Source: Rothia mucilaginosa (GTDB lineage: Bacteria; Actinomycetota; Actinomycetes; Actinomycetales; Micrococcaceae). Taken from it: a DNA stretch of 64,000 bases. The notes under the pieces are model-generated. The model saw only the letters and a list, made by a program, of their open reading frames with translations, ran no database searches and had not been told where the DNA came from. The DNA is taken from the NCBI RefSeq assembly GCF_001548235.1, contig NZ_AP014938.1, positions 620,001 through 684,000 of the forward strand, in the 5' to 3' direction. Made by a program: the position numbers and the translations under genes. This document shows positions 57,283 to 64,000 of this stretch, piece by piece (the stretch's first letter is position 1; each line of letters begins with the position of its first letter).

Positions 57283-57351
57283 TCTCGGTTCCTCAGGATG
57301 GATCGTCGATGTGCTAGTGCGGGTCCTGTAGACGCTACAGGGCACCCGTAC

Positions 57352-57402
57352 AATAAAATCCTGATCCGCACCTCTGCTATGAGGCTGGTGCGAACCAGGA
57401 TT
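57352..57402 (-). terminator. Terminator of tRNA-Thr
   Basis: Minus strand AATCCTGGTTCGCACC pairs with GGTGCGGATCAGGATT around CATAG-rich loop, followed by TTATT. Confidence 0.8.
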
Positions 57403-57408
57403 TTTCTG

Positions 57409-57482
57409 AGCCCCCTACCGGATTCGAACCGGTGACCCTCTGTTTACAAGACAGATGCTCTGGCCAACTGAGCTAAGGAGGC
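57409..57482 (-). tRNA. tRNA-Thr (TGT)
   Basis: 74 nt on the minus strand. Acceptor GCCTCCT pairs with AGGGGGC (one T-G), D-arm GCTC/GAGC, anticodon loop CTTGTAA (anticodon TGT), T-arm CCGG-TTCGAAT-CCGG, discriminator T. No encoded CCA. Confidence 0.95.
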
Positions 57483-57674
57483 AACCTGTCCAGTGTACCT
57501 TATTCTCTTGGTTGAGTCTGCTTAGCGTTCCTTTTGCGGTTTGCCCTGAGAATGCTTCTAGATTATGCCTGTTTGATACCTTCGTTTCCTTCGTTTACCC
57601 ATTAGGAGCGCCACTTCTGCTTGCTGCTAACCCGCCCCTCGTACTCATCACCGCGTATAGAAAAACCGTATAGA

Positions 57675-57714
57675 AAAACCCGGTAGCCTCGCGTGGAGGT
57701 TACCGGGTTTTTCT
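57675..57714. terminator. Bidirectional terminator after the DsbA-like gene
   Basis: AAAAACCCGGTA-CCTC pairs with GAGG-TACCGGGTTTTT around GCGTG. Confidence 0.9.
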
Positions 57715-57724
57715 ATCGAAGCGG

Positions 57725-58603
57725 TTACTTCTTCTTTGCTTCGATCTTCTGCTTCAGGAAGGCGCTGAAGTCGTTGCTGGTGTACTGGTCGCCATCTACG
57801 AAGACGGTGGGGGTACCCTGAATGCCGTTCTTTGCGGATTCAGCGTTGACCACGTCCACGAAGGGGCGCCACCTGCCATCGTTCATATCGGAGCCGATGG
57901 AGGCGTGGTACTTCGAGGCAATATCGGCGATCTGCTGATTGTTCATGTCGCCGCGGCCCTGGTGAGTAAAGATCTCACGCTGGTAGTTCAGGAAGTCGCT
58001 GGTGCTGACCTGGTTTGCCACGGAGTATGCAGCTGCCGCGTTACGTGCGGAGTAAGCGGTGGGCGAGGAGCGGTCCAGGAAGGTCAGGTTGCGGATTTCC
58101 AGGGTGATGGTGCCGTCTTCGACGAGCTTCTGGATTTCGTCGCCGTACTTCTTCTCGAACTCTGCACAGTGCACGCAGTTGTAGTCCTGGAAGATGGTCA
58201 CGCGAACGGGCTGGCCGTTCTTGGATGCCTCTTCAGCGGTCTGCACGCCCGGGGGCAGGGTGTTGACTGCGGCTACGGTTCCGTTGACCATGGGGGTCAC
58301 GGAGGAGGTCGAGGTTGCGAGCTGCTTGAAGTCGCGGGTCTCCTGGGTGGAGGAGTTCTGGACGATGCCGTCCTTGGTCAGCACAATACCGCCGTATTCG
58401 TTGGCGCTGGAGGGCACCGGGCCGCTTTCTGCTACCTTGGTGTTCTTGTTGCCGTTGATTACGACGAAGCCGATGATACCTACGATGACGAGGACCACGG
58501 CGAGTACGCCGAGCTGGAGCCAGCGGCGGCTTGCCTGGCTGGGGCTCTTCTTGGCCTGCTGGGCCGCAATCTGGCGGGCTTTTTCGCGGGCGTCGGTCGA
58601 CAT
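57725..58603 (-). CDS. Membrane-anchored DsbA-like thiol:disulfide protein
   Basis: 292 aa. A basic, Gln-rich cytoplasmic N-terminus, one helix (about residues 30-50), and an extracytoplasmic thioredoxin fold of DsbA type: YNCVHCAEF (CVHC) near residue 152 and the cis-Pro loop GTPTVFVDG near 263. Helps oxidise or shuffle disulfides in exported proteins. AAAGGAG precedes the ATG at 58603. The tRNA-Thr lies beyond the shared hairpin at 57675. Confidence 0.9.
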   Translation of the reverse strand: MSTDAREKARQIAAQQAKKSPSQASRRWLQLGVLAVVLVIVGIIGFVVINGNKNTKVAESGPVPSSANEYGGIVLTKDGIVQNSSTQETRDFKQLATSTSSVTPMVNGTVAAVNTLPPGVQTAEEASKNGQPVRVTIFQDYNCVHCAEFEKKYGDEIQKLVEDGTITLEIRNLTFLDRSSPTAYSARNAAAAYSVANQVSTSDFLNYQREIFTHQGRGDMNNQQIADIASKYHASIGSDMNDGRWRPFVDVVNAESAKNGIQGTPTVFVDGDQYTSNDFSAFLKQKIEAKKK

Positions 58604-59030
58604 GCCTGCTCCTTTGGTTGGGAATATGGGTGGCGGTTCGTCCACTTCTTCTAGCCTACTCCGGTTAGAGTGAGCGTCTATCCGAGCAAAGCCTCAGATG
58701 ACCTGACTCTTCCGGCACGGGGTTGTTCTTATCCCCGGCAGGGTGTTCTAGAGCTCTAGCTTCCTGCTGTACATAGCAGCTGAAAGCTATGTCGATCAGT
58801 TCCTATCACGCGGATAGGTTCTGCCTTATCTCTCGTGTGGACGTACCGCGCTACCCGTCTAGCCTACCGAATGGGTGCCGTATCGGCTAGTTAATACTCT
58901 GAGTGAGATGCTGTGATGTGTATTCTCACGCTCTCAGCTTATTTTCCTTGTAAACTTTTGTGGCATTGAGAGGTTCCCTCCCCCGCCACAAGCTACGCCG
59001 AGGCACCCACCCGGTTCAGCTCACCGGCCG
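58604..59030. other. Intergenic region
   Basis: No gene seen. The left end is the promoter region of the DsbA-like gene. A short GGGG/CCCC stem occurs near 58720-58736. Otherwise nothing distinctive. Confidence 0.45.
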
Positions 59031-59774
59031 TTAGGGAATGTTGTAGACTTCCACTCCACCAATGAAGGGGCGGGTGTTGTAGTTACCCTTCCACTCCACG
59101 CTCAGGCCGTGCTTCTCCAGCACGGGAATAACCGTCTCTCGCAGCAACTGCACGGAGAGCTTCTCGTGAAGGGCCCTAATTTCTTCCTTCTGAGCGTCGC
59201 TCAGGGCATTCCACTTGTCTTCATCCCTGGGGTAGGCGAGGAAGGAACCGAAACCAACGTAGGTACCGCCGCTCTCAGCGAGGCTTTCGGTGTCCTGCTG
59301 GTGGAAGTAGATGTATCCCTTCCATTCACGGCTGTCGTCGATTTCGTCCCAGATCTCTGCGGAGGCGCAGGTACCGCAGCAGGTGAAGTTCTGTCGTGCG
59401 ATGACGCCTTCTTCTTCCAGGGCAGCGAAGGCACGGTTGAGGTTGGAGTTCTTCTGCATTTCGGGGGTAATGCCCAGTTCTGTTGCAAATGCACGACGAC
59501 GCTTGATGAGCTCTTCTACGTAGTCCTCTACGCGCTTTTCCCAGAGCTTGCTGTCTTCGTTTTCGCCGTCGTATTCCAGCCCGAGTACGTCCATCACATA
59601 ATCGGTGATGGTTTCTACGTACTGTTCGGTATCAGATTCACCCATGAACAGCAGGGGCCAGATGGGCCAGAGCAGTTCGGCTTCGTCTTCTTCGTCCAGT
59701 CCCCATTCTTTGGGGAAGGGCGGGTCGAGGCGCTCTTCGCTCCAGCGTTCGTAGATGCTCTTCTCATCAGCCAT
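59031..59774 (-). CDS. DUF6891-like protein
   Basis: 247 aa. Acidic, with FTCCGTCASAEIWDEIDDS (three Cys, about residues 133-151), GYIYFHQQDTESL and TYVGFGSF, a pattern I associate with DUF6891, of unknown function. The Cys cluster could bind metal. No membrane segment. AAAGGAGC precedes the ATG. Its genomic place next to the rRNA operon gives no functional hint. Confidence 0.65.
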   Translation of the reverse strand: MADEKSIYERWSEERLDPPFPKEWGLDEEDEAELLWPIWPLLFMGESDTEQYVETITDYVMDVLGLEYDGENEDSKLWEKRVEDYVEELIKRRRAFATELGITPEMQKNSNLNRAFAALEEEGVIARQNFTCCGTCASAEIWDEIDDSREWKGYIYFHQQDTESLAESGGTYVGFGSFLAYPRDEDKWNALSDAQKEEIRALHEKLSVQLLRETVIPVLEKHGLSVEWKGNYNTRPFIGGVEVYNIP

Positions 59775-60040
59775 GATGATGCTCCTTTGTTTGCTCTCTA
59801 CTCGTTGAGGTAGAGATGTGGACTGCTCTTGTTGTTAAGGTATCAAGAGTTTCTCTACCGCGCCCTCTATTTCGTCATTCAGACGGATCTGTGAGCTCCC
59901 CCTCTCGTGCCTCTGCCTCCGGCTGTCACGCTGTCTAGCTAGGCTGCATCCCCTGTTCCTCTATCTCTCTGCTGAGTATATGATTCTCTGCGCCTCTGAC
60001 GAGTTAGGTGTCTTTCGTTCTAAGAGTTTTTGGGTACGCA
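59775..60040. other. Intergenic region downstream of the rRNA operon
   Basis: No gene seen; T- and C-rich on the plus strand. Ends at the rRNA operon terminator. Confidence 0.45.
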
Positions 60041-60076
60041 AAAAGAGGGGAAGACCTATAAGGTCTTCCCCTCTTG
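60041..60076 (-). terminator. rRNA operon terminator
   Basis: GAGGGGAAGACCT pairs perfectly with AGGTCTTCCCCTC and is followed by TTTTT on the minus strand. Confidence 0.92.
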
Positions 60077-60082
60077 AATAAA

Positions 60083-60202
60083 AAACCCGCGGTGACCTAC
60101 TCTCCCACACCCACAAAAGTGCAGTACCATCGGCGCAAAGAGTCTTAGCTTCTGGGTTCGGAATGGAACCAGGCGTTTCCCTCTTGCTATAACCACGGAA
60201 AA
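60083..60202 (-). rRNA. rrf: 5S rRNA
   Basis: About 118 nt on the minus strand. Conserved pieces TTCCATTCCGAACCCAGAAG, CGCCGATGGTACTGCA and GTGGGAGAGTAGGTCACCGC are all present. Ends are estimated from helix I pairing. Confidence 0.93.
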
Positions 60203-60297
60203 TCTTCCGAATAAAAAGCCTCAGCCTCCCGAAGGAAGCCCAGGGTTATTATCCAAAAACCATACAGTGAACGCAAACAACAAAACACTTCTTGAAA

Positions 60298-64000
<3,703 letters not shown>

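Overview
The window looks like a chromosomal segment of a moderately GC-rich actinobacterium of the Micrococcaceae; Rothia is my best guess (inference from gene content, not from a search). Support: a dnaK-grpE-dnaJ-hspR cluster with HspR (HAIR) operators, a DUF4235 protein, a mycobacterial-type bifunctional dCTP deaminase/dUTPase, DtxR-like iron boxes, many leaderless promoters, an rRNA spacer without tRNA genes, and a 23S gene about 200 nt longer than that of E. coli, with the extra sequence where the actinobacterial insertion lies.

Layout. 0-7 kb: an unknown acidic protein, two CycA-type amino acid permeases, a DoxX-like protein and trmB. 7.2-9.1 kb: an AT-rich two-gene island resembling a Pycsar anti-phage system (four-TM effector plus class III nucleotide cyclase). 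A 46-bp terminator hairpin occurs on both sides of it, identical at 45 positions. 9.3-13.7 kb: the heat-shock cluster, with two promoters carrying HspR operators. 14.2-22.5 kb: five paralogous pentapeptide-repeat genes in tandem. Each has its own leader and terminator, base composition alternates from gene to gene, and the last is cut by an in-frame stop codon. 22.5-27 kb: a low-molecular-weight phosphatase and a kinase-like P-loop protein (overlapping), a small membrane protein, a Bcr/CflA transporter and pabC. 27-30.5 kb: a thiamine-precursor ECF transporter (ykoE, ykoD, ykoC) behind a TPP riboswitch. 30.7-35 kb: DUF4235, an MFS transporter, an HPr-kinase-like P-loop protein, dcd and tRNA-Gly. 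35.7-39.6 kb: thiE-thiO-thiS-thiG-thiF. 40-47.8 kb: a MauE-thioredoxin fusion, a methyltransferase, two membrane proteins, an NHL-repeat thioredoxin and a lactate dehydrogenase. 47.9-50.7 kb: three related lipoproteins. 51.2-52.3 kb: HU and the cysteine-poor ribosomal proteins S14, L33 and L28. 53-59.8 kb: an SGNH hydrolase, an iron-box ABC ATPase, an acyltransferase, tRNA-Thr, a DsbA-like protein and a DUF6891 protein. 60-64 kb: an rRNA operon on the minus strand, with 16S cut by the window edge.

The thiamine genes fit together: the riboswitch-controlled transporter brings in a pyrimidine precursor, the thi operon makes the thiazole and joins the halves. No second riboswitch is visible before thiE.

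Two things stand out. The first is the Pycsar-like island. The second is a family of about 80-100 bp intergenic repeats between 24 and 44 kb. Each copy has a conserved core flanked by arms that differ between copies but are complementary within a copy, as if the core sits in the loop of unrelated terminator hairpins. One hairpin, after pabC, has only a six-base loop and may be an empty site.
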